From the NCBI GenBank assembly GCA_012934845.2, contig WNNJ02002126.1, positions 62,001 through 126,000 on the forward strand: a stretch of 64,000 nt of DNA. Reading direction: 5' to 3'. The position numbers and the translations under genes are program-made. The notes beneath the pieces were generated by a model. It saw nothing but the letters and a program-made list of their open reading frames with translations, ran no database searches and had not been told where the DNA came from. This DNA comes from Pomphorhynchus laevis (Eukaryota > Acanthocephala > Palaeacanthocephala > Echinorhynchida > Pomphorhynchidae). Of the stretch, positions 53,117 to 64,000 are shown in pieces (position 1 is the first letter of the stretch; each line of letters starts with the position of its first letter).

Positions 53117-54649
53117 ATGCACCAACCTACAATACTTGAAATGTTGGAATCGATGCGTATTTATGAACTTCACCAGATCTTAGATTATGCGGATCAGCAA
53201 CGAATGGGCCGTAAGTCTAACTTGATAAAGCGATGTGCTGCCCTTATTCAAAAAGACGGTTTAAGTATTGAACAAAAGATTAGGGAAGTGTATGAAAGAA
53301 GGCACATTGGGGAAAAGGGTGTACCTCGTCCTATTGTAAAGATAAATCGACCTAAATCAATAGGCACTAAACTACCAGTTAGAGATGATGTTAAGTTCAC
53401 ACCCTTGGCGTTTTACGACTTTATTGCCGAAGTCCTCAAACCTACCGTTCTTTACAGCGATGAAGATCTGCGCAATTCTTCCATGATTGGAGCAGGCTAC
53501 CGTACCACACCTGGTAACCACCAAACGAACGTTCAGTTTTACTTGTCCCCTCAAGAAGCAGAGGATGTTGCAGTTAGTCGGTTCTGGTCTACTGAAAATA
53601 ATCAGTGGCAATATGCAATTAATATACAGCTAAGGATTTGTAAATTTACAGACGGAGTTCAAATGATAGATATGGAAGATAATTTACCTCCTAATTTATA
53701 CATACTTGTAAATAATCGCATTATAAGCTTGCCCATGCCGAAACCGACAAGTAGGCCAAATGCTGAGGTTTTGCGGCCCGGGAGACCTATCGATATAACT
53801 GAATACTGCCGTTTAAGTCCAACGTTATACAACCTTGTCGAACTCGGATGGTCCACAGGACTGTCAAATGATAGCCCATTGACTACATATTGTACGACTG
53901 TAGTTTTAGTAAGAAAACTATCAGTCAAAACCTTGATTCAGCGGCTTCGTTTCGAATTTCCGAAAAATACGAATACAGATGAAAGCAAAATGATAATCAG
54001 AGAAAAGCTAGGCATTACAAATGCTTCCAACGATACATCATCTGAAGGGCTGTTGCAGATTACATCTAATACATTACATGCTAGTCTTCTTTGCCCCATA
54101 AGTAAATGCAGGATCACGATACCTGCACGAACAAAAAGCTGTCGTCATATACAATGTTTCGATTTAGAGGTCTTTCTTTTGATGAATGAGAAACGACCAA
54201 CATGGACATGTCCCGTTTGTGATCTAAAAGCGCCATACCACAACTTGCTTATCGATTGGTTTTTTGAGAATGTGTTATGTTCATGTAAAGAATCCGATGC
54301 TGTTGAGTTTGACAAGAATTGTAATTTTACAGAGGCGAAAATCGAGAACAAGACATTAAAAAAGAAAATTGATTTGCTAAATACGAATAGTGTCAAAGAG
54401 CATCGTTCGAATCTAGCTGATGACGATGATGCTTTGGTAATATTATCTGATGACGAAAGTAGCAGTCCAAGCTCATGTAAAAAGGAAAAAAACACAAAAG
54501 ATATTAATTTAATACGAGCACCAACTGAATCACATGAATCTTTCGGATGGACAATGTCTTCGATGGTGCTTGCCAACAATAACCAACATCAACCATCTGC
54601 TAAAAATATTCAACGCTTTGGCTTTGACGATGTCATTACCATTGACTAG
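53117..54649 (+). CDS. PIAS-family SUMO E3 ligase, single exon
   Basis: This 510-residue protein is complete and uninterrupted. PIAS proteins promote transfer of SUMO from UBC9 to nuclear substrates. An N-terminal SAP domain (~7-42, DNA binding) contains ELHQILDYADQQRMGRKSNL. The PINIT domain spans ~90-270, with PIDIT at 224-228. The SP-RING (~320-388) shows zinc ligands Cys326, Cys331, Cys342, His344, Cys347, Cys365 and Cys368 and the signature MNEKRPTWTCPVCD. An acidic stretch DDDDALVILSDDESSS (~435-450) is a likely SUMO-interacting motif, and the C-terminus FGFDDVITID recalls the end of vertebrate PIAS1. The ATG at 53117 starts just before SAP, so it is probably the true start. PIAS genes usually have introns. 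This one has none, so it may be a retrocopy, though no poly(A) tract follows. The Drosophila homologue is Su(var)2-10. Confidence 0.93.
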   Translation: MHQPTILEMLESMRIYELHQILDYADQQRMGRKSNLIKRCAALIQKDGLSIEQKIREVYERRHIGEKGVPRPIVKINRPKSIGTKLPVRDDVKFTPLAFYDFIAEVLKPTVLYSDEDLRNSSMIGAGYRTTPGNHQTNVQFYLSPQEAEDVAVSRFWSTENNQWQYAINIQLRICKFTDGVQMIDMEDNLPPNLYILVNNRIISLPMPKPTSRPNAEVLRPGRPIDITEYCRLSPTLYNLVELGWSTGLSNDSPLTTYCTTVVLVRKLSVKTLIQRLRFEFPKNTNTDESKMIIREKLGITNASNDTSSEGLLQITSNTLHASLLCPISKCRITIPARTKSCRHIQCFDLEVFLLMNEKRPTWTCPVCDLKAPYHNLLIDWFFENVLCSCKESDAVEFDKNCNFTEAKIENKTLKKKIDLLNTNSVKEHRSNLADDDDALVILSDDESSSPSSCKKEKNTKDINLIRAPTESHESFGWTMSSMVLANNNQHQPSAKNIQRFGFDDVITID

Positions 54650-55028
54650 ATGAAGAATACGATAATATCAACAAACAGATGTCACCGGAGTTTTAATGTA
54701 TATTTCAGTGATTTTATGTAAAATTGTACGTTCTTTAAAATTAGTTTTAAACTTTTAATTTTGAGATTTATACAAATAGTTATTGTTAATACAGTATAAA
54801 TGGGTATAATGCATCTTCAATTATCATTAGAAGAAACGAACTTGTCTACTGGAAGCCCATTCGACAAAATTATGGATACTTGTCATTGCTACATTCATAT
54901 ATTCTTCTGAATATCTAATTATATTATAATTGCTAATTTATTTTGAAAATTAGCAGTAATATTCTTCTACTCGCCTATTTTGATGCATTCCTTCTGGGTT
55001 TTAATAATTTGAACTCTTGGGACATCTC
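54650..55028 (+). other. PIAS 3' flank
   Basis: AT-rich sequence after the stop. No AATAAA and no poly(A) tract is seen in the first 200 bases. The closest signal-like word is AGTATAAATG at about 54790. No other gene is recognised before the LINE B fragment. Confidence 0.4.
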
Positions 55029-55722
55029 CCAAATATACAAAGATGCCTTTACCAAATATACAAAGATGCCTGTCACGGACGAAGGGTTAAACCCTTCGTC
55101 CGTGACAAAGTCCGCTCGTCTAACTTAATTCTTCGTGACATCCGCCGTATCCGCCCCCTTATCGACTTCCGTTCTTGTATGTCTCTTCTTTCATCGCTTC
55201 TTTTCCCTAAAATCGATTACTGCCTTAGCCTTTTCGCCAATTCTCCAAAATCCATTATCCTAGCCCTACAACGAATAATCAACACCGCCGTTCGAGTGCT
55301 CTTTCGTCTCCGTCGCTTCGACCACACATCCACATATTTTGCCCAACTCTCCTGGCCCACCATCCACATCCGCATCAAACTCCGCCTTCTTCTCGTAACT
55401 TTTCGTCTCATCGCTGTCGGCTCCCCATCGTTCATCAACCTTTCTTTCTTAGACGATACTCGCCCCACCTCGCTATCGCTTCGTTCCTGTCATACCCTCT
55501 TACTCCACGTTCCTAATTACTCCAACAACTACGGTCTCCGATCCTTCCTCGTCGCCGCTTCACTCGCCTGGAATCAACTCCCTCTCGACGTCCGCCGCGC
55601 TCCCTCTTTTATCACATTCAAACACCTCCTCCGTTCACACCTTCTCGACGCCTGATTCACAGTTTTGTTTTTGTTGTGGTCATGTAAGCGTGCGCTGGCA
55701 CGCATTTGCCACGTTAAAAAAA
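55029..55722 (+). mobile_element. LINE B 3' fragment starting in a perfect palindrome
   Basis: The LINE starts at 55072 with 17 bases inverted against the next 17 (GTCACGGACGAAGGGTT, one spacer base, then its complement). It then runs through FVRDKVRSSNLILRDIRRIR, ARVLFRLRRF-like text and FLVAASLAWNQLPLDVRRAP to the normal family B 3' end at about 55722. The C-terminal RT frame is open to 55655. A 20-base direct repeat of flanking DNA (55029-55048 and 55052-55071) immediately precedes it. Confidence 0.87.
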
Positions 55723-56200
55723 TAAATCTTTAAATCGAATCAATTCACAAAATAGAAATAGAGATCATCGTTCGGATCCAATGTTTGGTGGTCGTGATAA
55801 GTCACTTATTGAGAATATATGAAGGGTTTTATTTAAATAAAGAAATTATATTTTTATGTATAGTTTGTGCAGTTTCTAAAATTGATAATTTGCATGGTGT
55901 GATTGCAAAATTGTAATTTCAAAGCAAGATACAAGACAGGCGCACTCATTTTATTACATTTGATGCATACAGCATCCTTAATTTTCATTTATTTATGTTA
56001 AAATGGACTAAAAAATGTCTTAATGCAAATATAAATTCAAAACATTTACATTTTGCAATTGAAAAATCAAAGGTATTTTGCATTTTAAGATGCAAAATAG
56101 CTTATGTAAAATTCTACATTTTTACATCATTATTACACATTGTTATGTAAAATCTTACATTTTACATTTTAAAACGTTTATAATATGTTATAGTATTTAT
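55723..56200. other. AT-rich spacer
   Basis: The sequence has several TTTACATTTT-like words (56050-56170) but no gene or known repeat. Confidence 0.4.
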
Positions 56201-56204
56201 TTTA

Positions 56205-56300
56205 TATTTATTTATACTTCAGGTCTCTAGCCAAATGGCTGTTTTGACTGCTCACATAAAAATTGTAAGCGGTCAATTATGTGAGTTATTAAAAATTCAA
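56205..56300 (-). mobile_element. 3' end fragment of LINE F
   Basis: It repeats the LINE F terminus seen at 56325-56370: on the plus strand ATACTTCAGGTCT, then AGCCAAATGGCT (hairpin), GTTTTGACTGCTCACAT. Only the 3' UTR is present, next to an ATTTATTTTATATTTATT tail. Confidence 0.65.
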
Positions 56301-56324
56301 TACTAAAGATCAAGTATTATTTAT

Positions 56325-57715
56325 TATTTATACTTCAGGTCTATAGCCAGATGGCTGTTTTGACCGCTCACATGTAACTACAACAGAAAAAATGAAAAAA
56401 GACAAATATAAGATAAAAATATACATCAGTAATCTTCGTGGCAGAAACGATTAACACAACTAATAGTTCACCAGCAAAGGAGTACTTTCGCACCTCATCC
56501 AACGCATTAACTATATATTTTTAATATTTTAGCATAGGATATGTCCACGATGTTATCAGGAAGACTATTCCACGCGTTGATCGCTCGATGTGAAAGTCTG
56601 AAAAGAGATGGGCATCTTCCGTGACTCAAAACTACCATTTTTGGAATGTCCTATACTTTCCATTCTCCTCTCAACTTGGTGAAGAATAAGATGCATAGCC
56701 AGGAGATCATACATTATCAACCACTCGTGTATAGATACTAAACCTAAACTGCTTAAGCGAGAATGATATGAAAGATGTCGCAATAATGGGCACAATTTCG
56801 TAAAGCGACGTGATATGCTCTCCAAATAGTCAATTTCTTTACGCGTACAAGGAAAGACCCCCGGAGAAACAGATTCAATCGCCGGGCTCACCAGCGCATT
56901 GTATAAATACACAGCACAATACTGAGTTAACTTTCAAAAAAGTTCTTTTTAATATAACACACTTTCCTAGATTTGTTACAAAGTATATCGGTGTTCGCGC
57001 GTGTCTTTAAATCCGCCTGCACATTTTTCCAAGATCTTTGGTGGTCGCATTATTCGTAATGATCTTGTCACCGAAATAGTATTTATAATAATAAGGATTT
57101 TGTTAACAACTAGATAGTATTTATGGCACACGTTGTTACGACAGAACCTCATATAAGCACTTTTTTGTATTTAAACTAATTCCTGTTTTGCACAAACGAT
57201 AAAAAAGGTTCAACATGCCTTGAAAAACTTCACAATCGTTGAGATCTTTAATCACCTTCCACATTTTTATGTCATCGGTAAATGCAAGAATCTTACAACT
57301 TTTTAGCGAGTTAAATAGCTGATTGACAAATATATAAAATAACAATGGGCCTGAACGGATCCCTGGGGACTCCGTAACTAAAAGTACGATCGGAAGACAG
57401 ACATCGTCCGACTAGAACTTTAAATGATCTATTATGGGGAAAACTTCTGATCCAGTAAAGAATTATTGAGTGAACATTGTAATTATCAAGAACAGCTAGC
57501 AACATCTGACACGGAATTCTATCAAACGCTCGCCTGAAGTCTAGAAATACTGCGTCAATGTAATAATCTTCAGCAACATGCTCAACCTGATCTACACGAT
57601 CGCATAATAAGTTCGTGATGCATGAGCGACCAGAACGTAATCCTTTTTGTACCCTATTCATGATTCCTAGTGAATTCAAATGAGCATATAAACGCCTGTT
57701 TAATATCCAATCAAG
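56325..57715 (-). pseudogene. LINE F, decayed RT and 3' end
   Basis: On the minus strand: RSGRSCITNLLCDRVDQVEH, AVFLDFRRAFDRIPCQMLLA and SYGVPRDPFRP (57679-57311); LAFTDDIKMWKVIKDLNDCE (57345-57136), where TDD replaces the usual ADD; and a C-terminal part YLYNALVSPAIESVSPGVFP (56912-56565). The three lie in different frames. The 3' UTR ends in a GCCATCTGGC hairpin and an (AATAAATA)n tail near 56325. It resembles the CR1-like families C and D but is more decayed. Confidence 0.75.
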
Positions 57716-57800
57716 GACTTCACATTTTTACGCCATCGGCAAATGCGAGAATCTTACAATTTAGCGAATTCAATAGCTGATTGACAAAGTGTTAAAAATA
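57716..57800 (-). mobile_element. Second small RT fragment of LINE F
   Basis: About 80 bases repeat the segment at 57260-57330 (GCCATCGGCAAATGCGAGAA, GAATTCAATAGCTGATTGAC), the region around the RT catalytic box. It is a diverged piece of a second F copy. Confidence 0.6.
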
Positions 57801-58649
57801 AGGACCCAGAAAAATGCAACTTATAGGGGGGGAGAATAGATGGTTTTATTCAATGAATATAGAAACAGTTATCATATGAGTGAATGTACAATATAACGTT
57901 AAGTTAGAGAGTATTAGTTATAGAATTAAGTATACGAGTTCACGACATTCTTACTATCTTTAATTCCAATTTATTCTTTGCATGATTCGTCCCCGAGAGA
58001 AACGTTCGTGGAGGAAGTTGAATATTCCGTCATCCGTACTATTAAATTTGCTATGGGTTGTTGATGAGTGGTTTTCAGTCTTGTCATAACCTTGCTTATT
58101 ATTTTCGGTAGGCGTTATTTCTTAGTTTGGTTGTTTGGGCTCACAAGTATATCGTCCTTCTACTTTGGATTGACCTATTTTGCATAATGGATTCATTAAT
58201 TGATGCGAGTTTAGTAGATGTCATGACTCCTATTTTCCGGTACTTGTTAGGTTGTAGCTTGAATTTATCTCCGATAGTGGGGTAGTTGATGCTCTATTAT
58301 CGCTTAGTGATTTATTATTATTAATAATAAATAATAATTCGTACCTATAATCTTATCAACAACCGGTGGTTTAGGCGATCAGGCAAAATCTCTACTGAAG
58401 CGTATCGCATCCACGCAAGCTGTACATTGAACAGGCCAGTATCCTGGGTTATTGGCGAACCTCAAACGACGTTTATCCTTCGAAGTGGCACATTTTGCAT
58501 CAGCATGTTTTAAAGCACCAAGAGTTTAATCGGATCACCAACTATCCACGCGACCCGTTCAATCCCCTCATCCACAAATGTCGAGTACATACACAATCCA
58601 GATCCTCATTCAATTGAGAAGAGCTAATATTTATGATCAACAATTTCAA
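57801..58649. other. Unassigned region
   Basis: Less AT-rich than the surroundings, but no open frame resembled a known protein. Because it lies next to the Ty3-type fossil on the 3' side, it could include a decayed LTR. I could not find a matching partner, so this is a guess. Confidence 0.25.
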
Positions 58650-61085
58650 CGCCTATTTGCGGGTTGACTTTTGTAAAAAAATTTCGATTACAATAAAAAA
58701 ATTAATGATAAAGATTTATCGCCTGGGGCAAGGTTTTATCTTGATTCAGTTGCTTCTCTTCCATCATCATAGCGAATCCTCGCATAATTCGGTGTTGAAT
58801 GTATGATTTTGACAGTTATCACTAGAGGGTCCGTCTTTGATCGACGCGCAAAGTTTCGTAGATGATCAAGACCTGAACTCAGCTAATCAGGGATTGAATA
58901 ACCATTGCTGGATTTTTTTAGGGAATCTAAACATTATATAGTGATGAGTAGACTTGGTTGACATGCATAGTAGTGAGCGAATTTGCAGTGCAGTATCTAG
59001 TACTAGTTTCTATCTGGATTCGAAAATACCTCAAAATTTCAGGGCAAGCTGAATGGTTTGTTATACCACACCATTCACTCTCTCACATTGTCCGTTTCCG
59101 ATTGGGTAATCTTGAGTAGAATGAGAAATGATTGTTCCATTACTCCATATGAAGTCACCTAGATAATTCGACATGAAATAGATTTCTCTGTCTGAATAAA
59201 CAGCTTCTGGCGATCCAAAAAAGAGAGAATAGATTCTATAGGTAGTCAATGACTGTTTGTGATGACGTGTTCTCACATGTGTATACGAAAGGATAACGAG
59301 AGTATTCGTCTACAATGACTAATATGAAACTATCATGATCAATGCTTGGCTAATGACCAATAAAGTCCATTGAATAAAGTCTATGGAATCTAGGTTTTAG
59401 CTGGGCGCAAGTCAAGCATACCGTACAGACTTTGAGAACATCACTTAAGAGTATGATAGGTTCGTTTGTTTTACGAAATAATTTAGACGAATTACTCCGG
59501 TATAACATACGAAATATGCAATTCCTTTCGTGCGGGTTTTGTGACATCACTGGTGGATAAAGATAGAGCGTATGTGGCAGTGCTTGTCTTTCCTGGGCCA
59601 TATCGTATATCATGTTGATACTACGAAAGTTCTAATCTCTAGCGAGTAAGCTTGTCATTTGTGATGCGATTTTTGGTTGATGCCCCGAACAGGAAAGCTA
59701 TTGCTTGCTGGTCCGTTATAATTGTAAATTTTCGGCCTATTAGTAGATCTTTCCGTGTTCTAACTGATTCAACAATAACCGCGGCCTCACATTCTACCGT
59801 TGAATGTAATTTCTCAGTTTTCTTAGCGTTCTCGAGGAGAACGCCACTGGTCTACTTTATTAAAATAAGATAGCTGCCAGTGATATTTATGCATCAGTTC
59901 CAATAGTAGACGGTTGATAATCGTCGATATCAGATAGAGATTAGCAATTTCGAACTTTAAATGAGCCAGACAGGTAGTTTGTGCTTTATTTGAGGAAAAC
60001 TTTCAGCATTCAGGTGTGGACGAATAGCTTCTGAATATATAGGTATTCATTGTATATAATACGAGAACATCCCGATCAGGCGTTTCAGTTTAAGTTTGAC
60101 TTTTCAATAATGTTGGAGGATAGTAGGGTGCGAATTTCTTATTTGGTATATTCATAGTCTTGTTTTGATTGGTAGTTTAATTTGTTGATAGCGCGTGGAT
60201 ATCGCTAGATATATTGCTAAAGAGATGTGAAGGGTCGAGGTTTAGATGGCCTAGAGAGCACATGTCTAGTGCAGGCTTCGATCTGTCTCCGTACAGGAAT
60301 GCCATTTTCGTATTTCTTTTCACAAATTCTTGACCAAAAATTTGTGAAGAACATAAGTTAGGCAACACTAGAATCATTAGTCCTAGTCTCCAACTTGCAT
60401 GTCAACATAACATTTGTTGATTTTTGTTCAGCTGAGGCTAGGTTTATGGTATCAGTTGATGGGTACATCTTGAGCTTGAGGCGATCGCGCATTACTGTTG
60501 TTATAAAGATGCTTAAACTGCCACTATCAACGAGCGCAGAGATTGTGATATCGCCGATGAAGACGTGTACAGAGCTGTATCCTCACATTGCCAGTGGATA
60601 TGAGATTGCTAGTGTGCTCTGACTTGTGGCTAAACATTGATTTCGTGAAGATTGAAGGACAGGAGCAAACAGATTTGTAGCAATTTGCATCTTTAGCCGG
60701 ACATTTCGATCGATGATGATATGGTATTCCACAGAATTGGCATCTCACTTCGTTGATATGACTTAAACGATTAATTCTTAATATGGGAACGGCCGTACAG
60801 TCAGGATATTCTTAAGTAATGTTATTGTATTAGTCATTAGTTATGGCAGATAATTTAATTGCTATATAAGGAGGTTGTATATATTTCTGCGCCTTTATAT
60901 GCCCCGTTTCTATTGTTCAAGCTATGTTAACCGCTCTTTCGAGGGTCACTTACCTCTGTTCTAAGAGCTTTTGCCTTATAAGAGTATCATTGAGGCCATC
61001 AATGAAAGCTTCTCTGATTGCTTCATCAGCGTGTATTTTTTCTGAGACATCTTCAAAATCAAAGTCTTTAGATAGTAAGTTGAGC
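58650..61085 (-). mobile_element. Decayed Ty3-type LTR element interior
   Basis: In minus-strand order the pieces are: a zinc-knuckle-like CQFCGIPYHHRSKCPAKDAN (about 60748-60690), protease/RT border text near 60377-60177, the integrase finger region (about 59613-59350) and integrase core text SPEAVYSDREIYF, DYPIGNGQCERVNGVV (59276-59061). The order gag, protease/RT, integrase matches a Ty3-type pol. It is heavily broken, probably with more than ten lesions, and looks old. LTRs were not found. It is unrelated in sequence to the young element at 44446-48995. Confidence 0.65.
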
Positions 61086-61095
61086 TGACGGAAAT

Positions 61096-64000
61096 AATAA
61101 TTTATTTAGCGTGGTAAATGAGTGCCAGCTGCAAGCTTACAAGTCCACTAACTAACAAAAAACAACAAACGTCAATCAGATAAATTAGTTAAATTGTTTA
61201 AACGGGATCGGGTTTGGCGTTTTAAGCACATCAAGGAGGTTGATTAGCGTATATTAATGGGCAGATGATTTCATGAGAGATGAGCAGCCAAAAGGAATGA
61301 TCGGAATCCAAAATAGGTAAAGTAGCTTTGGTACATGTAAAAGAAAGGAATTACGGGAACGCAAGGAACAGTAAACAAGACGATAATTATCAAGAGAAAG
61401 AATGCTGAGAAAAGAAGGGGTATAAAAAGTTAAAATGCAGAAAACAATGATAAGAAGACGAATTTAAACACGACAATAAATTGTAGGCAAATTACGATAA
61501 GCAAGATGGTTGGATGCATGATCAAAACTATGAAGAGTAACAGAATTCGAACGTCTGCGTTGACTATGCTATGTAGGGAAATAAGAGTGGATTTAGGTGA
61601 TTCGGAAAATAGACTAAGACAGTAATCAAGTTTCGAGAAAAAGAGAAGACACGAGAGTCATACAAGAAGGGAAATCGATCAATCTACGAATTTGACGGAG
61701 GTTGCGGAGTATCAAGGTAGATGAGCGTACTTTATCTCTAACGAAAGGTTTAAGTGAAAGTCGGTTGTCGAAATGGAAGCCTAGGAAAACGAGAATATCA
61801 ACGATAGGAAGAATTGTAGAATTTAATGATACGGAAGGAGGTTCTAAGTCGAAGCGTCGAGGTAGGATCCACATAATTTTGGATTTATCAGGATTCAGAG
61901 AAAGGCGAAGGGATGAAAGATGATTGGAAATTGAGACAATACAGTTGGAAGCAGAAACACTAAGGTCGTGAATACGATAAACAGGTGCATGAGCATAGAT
62001 GAGAATGCTATCAGCATATTTAATAACATAACAGTTAAATGTATGAGAAATCGAAGACAAGTCATCGATAAGAAGAGATAAAAGCAAATGGCCTAATACG
62101 GAGCCTTGTGGAACACCGACGGGATGGAAAAAAAGATTTATTTTAACGTGCCAAATGCGTGTCAGCGCACGCTTACATTACCACAACAAAACAGAAATGT
62201 AAATCATGTGTCGAGAAGGTGTGAACGGAGGAGGTGTTTGAATGTGATAAAGGAGGGAGCGTGGCGGACGTCGAGAGGGAGTTGATTCCTGGCGAGTGAG
62301 GTCGGAGACCATATTTGTTGGAGTAATTGGAACGTGGATTAAGAGGGTATGACGGAAACGCAGCGATAGCGAGGTGGGGCGATTGTTGTCTAAGAAAAGA
62401 AGGATGACGAACGATGGTGAGCCGACAGCGATGAGACGAAAAGTTACGAGAAGAAAGCGGAGTTTGATGTGGATAGTGGGCCAGGAGAGTTGGGCAAGAT
62501 ATGCGGATGTGTGGTCGAAGCGACGGAGATGAAAGAGCACTCGAACGGCGGAGTTGATTATGCGTTGTAGGGGTAGGATGATGGATTTTGGAGAATTAGC
62601 GAAAAGGTTAAGGCAGTAATTGATTTTAGAGAAAAGAAGCGATGAAAGAAGAGACATACAAGAACGGAAGTCAATAAGGGGGTGGATACGGCTGATGTCA
62701 CGGAGAATTAAGTTAGACCTTGTCTAACCTAACGAAGGGACCTTGTCTAACTCAAGGTCCCTTCATCCAGACCTTGTCACGGACGAAGGGTTTAAGGGAA
62801 AGGTGATCATCGAAATGGAAGCCTAAGAAAGTGAGATTGTGGACTATGGGGATGATCGATGAGGCAAAATATACAGTGGGAGGAGATATGTTTGGTTTAC
62901 GGGGGAGGATCCACATTATTTTGGACTTGTCGGGGTTTAGAACGAAATGGAGATTTGAGAGACATTTGTAGATAGAAGAAAGACAGTTGGATGCAGAAAT
63001 GCCGATATCGTGTATGCGATGAGCGAGTGCATGATCATAGATGAGGATGTCATCGGTGTATTGCATGACATTAAAGGAGTAAGGTTTGATAAACGGAGAG
63101 AGGTCGCCAAGCAAAAGAGAGAAAAGCAGGGGACCTGGGATTGAACCTTGTGGGACCCCGCAAAAAAATTAGGGATGGGAAGGGAAGGTGATGAATTAGA
63201 ACAGACGCGAAAGGAACGGTCGTATATAAGAAGTATAGGAAGAGAATAGTTAGAACATGCGCAAAATGTACAGTTTGATAGATATGGAGAAAATCAAGCT
63301 ACATTGTGTTTATAGAAGTCATAATCATGACGAAGGCAATGGCGAAGAATCGAGTGATCGACTATGTGGAAAGCAGATTATGCTCATCGTGCGACTTACT
63401 CATCGTGCGAGATGAGTAAGTCGTTATAAACTTTAATACAGGCAATTTCAGTAGAGTAATTAGCACGTAAAGCGGCTTGGAAGTGATGAAATAAGTTGGA
63501 GGAAAAGAGATATGCATTAACTTGCTTAAGAACGAGACGTTCAAGGAGTTTAGATAGAGTGGGAGAAGTAAGATAAGACGATACAAAGATGGTAGTGAGT
63601 GGTCGAGAGATTGCTTTTTGAGGGGATAACGAACCGTGGCGCATTTTTAGTTGGAAGGAAATGTGTGGCTACGGATAGACAAGTTGAACAATGTGATTAG
63701 GAAGCGTGAGCTAGAAGATCAGATATTTTCAAGCAAGTGAATGGGAATTGGTCAAAAGGAGAGGTTTCATTAGGTAATGTCAGAAAAACCAAAGAAACTT
63801 TATCTGACGAAACGGCAAAAAGATGGAATAAATCTGTGAGGAAAGTAATTAAAGCGAATAGAGAATTCAAGGGGCATATGGGTAGACGGGAAAGTAGATT
63901 AGATAGCGTAGATTGTAGATAAGAAAAAAAATTATCGGGATTTGTTACAAGGGTTAGATAATCGTGAGAGAATTGAGTTTAAGATTTTCCAATGATATTT
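61096..64000 (-). mobile_element. LINE A, interrupted by LINE B, runs off the window
   Basis: Family A 3' end and RT occupy 61096-62125 (YADSILIYAHAPVYRIHDLS, where YADS replaces YADD, and LSLKPFVRDKVRSSTLILRN). A resumes at about 63216-64000 (TLSKLLERLVLKQVNAYLFS, AALRANYSTEIACIKVYNDL). The 3' UTR has CACTAACTAACAAAAAAC as in the variant fragment at 17031. Several frame changes and an altered catalytic box make it non-functional. Confidence 0.85.
62126..63215 (-). mobile_element. LINE B fragment inserted in LINE A
   Basis: The family B 3' end starts at 62126. The RT C-terminus follows (62657-62178, INYCLNLFANSPKSIILPLQ), then an interrupted segment at 62700-62785 built from inverted and repeated bits of CTTGTCTAAC and GAAGGGACCTTG. 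Beyond it the RT palm reads MQYTDDILIYDHALAHRIHD (63114-62752), with TDD for the usual ADD. The copy ends near 63215 at the codons for RTFRVCSN in other B copies. It lies in the same orientation as the host A. Confidence 0.83.

Noticed and set aside
57801-58649. A possible LTR of the decayed Ty3-type element.
   Set aside because: No matching partner was found on the other side near 61 kb, and no TG...CA ends could be fixed.

Overview
The window reads as a transposon-rich, AT-rich stretch of an invertebrate animal genome, probably pericentromeric or other heterochromatin. The only recognisable host gene is a PIAS-type SUMO E3 ligase at 53117-54649 (+), in one uninterrupted frame. Animal origin follows from PIAS and from the mobile elements: CR1-like non-LTR retrotransposons (LINEs), Penelope-like elements (PLEs), a Ty3-type LTR element and a ZBED-like hAT fossil. 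I cannot fix the phylum. No bacterial gene organisation, CRISPR array, rRNA or tRNA was seen.

Layout. 1-3390: LINE family A (+). 3391-3880: 3' end of a C-like LINE. 3881-13716: a 46-bp satellite array, interrupted at 4746-6837 by nested LINE pieces (family B inside A, then an ORF1 fragment). 13796-16235: a decayed LINE (D, +). 16303-17030: C-terminal module of another RT-type element. 17758-22152: a CR1-like LINE (C, -) with both ORFs open and overlapping. 22290-26900: family B fragments mixed with repeated, truncated Penelope-like pieces and a hammerhead-ribozyme-like motif. 27223-27960: tandem non-coding repeat R. 29178-30575: duplicated hAT/ZBED transposase fossils. 31380-37860: LINE E (-) split by a nearly full-length LINE A (-) whose 5' region carries twelve perfect 20-bp repeats. 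37900-39712: AT-rich repeats. 39600-49982: LINE C' (-), itself interrupted by LINE B (40025-43215) and by a whole-looking, very young Ty3-type element (44446-48995). 50345-52209: repeats and large palindromes. 53117-54649: PIAS. 55072-58650: LINE fragments and unassigned DNA. 58650-61085: decayed Ty3-type fossil. 61096-64000: LINE A (-) with B inserted.

Most genes serve retrotransposition. Each LINE encodes an ORF1 nucleic-acid-binding protein (zinc finger, RRM-like core, C-terminal domain) and an ORF2 with an APE endonuclease and reverse transcriptase. Families A and B end in a stem-loop followed by the same ATTTGCCAC block, which may be the signal their RTs recognise.

The best candidates for something new are: (1) hammerhead-like motifs (CTGANGA, stem, GAAA) associated with permuted Penelope-like pieces and dispersed AT-rich repeats; (2) a site in family B where four copies carry fold-back rearrangements; (3) direct repeats bracketing both the C and C' LINEs; and (4) monomer-style 20-bp repeats upstream of LINE A ORF1. 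All calls were made by eye, without alignments or database searches.
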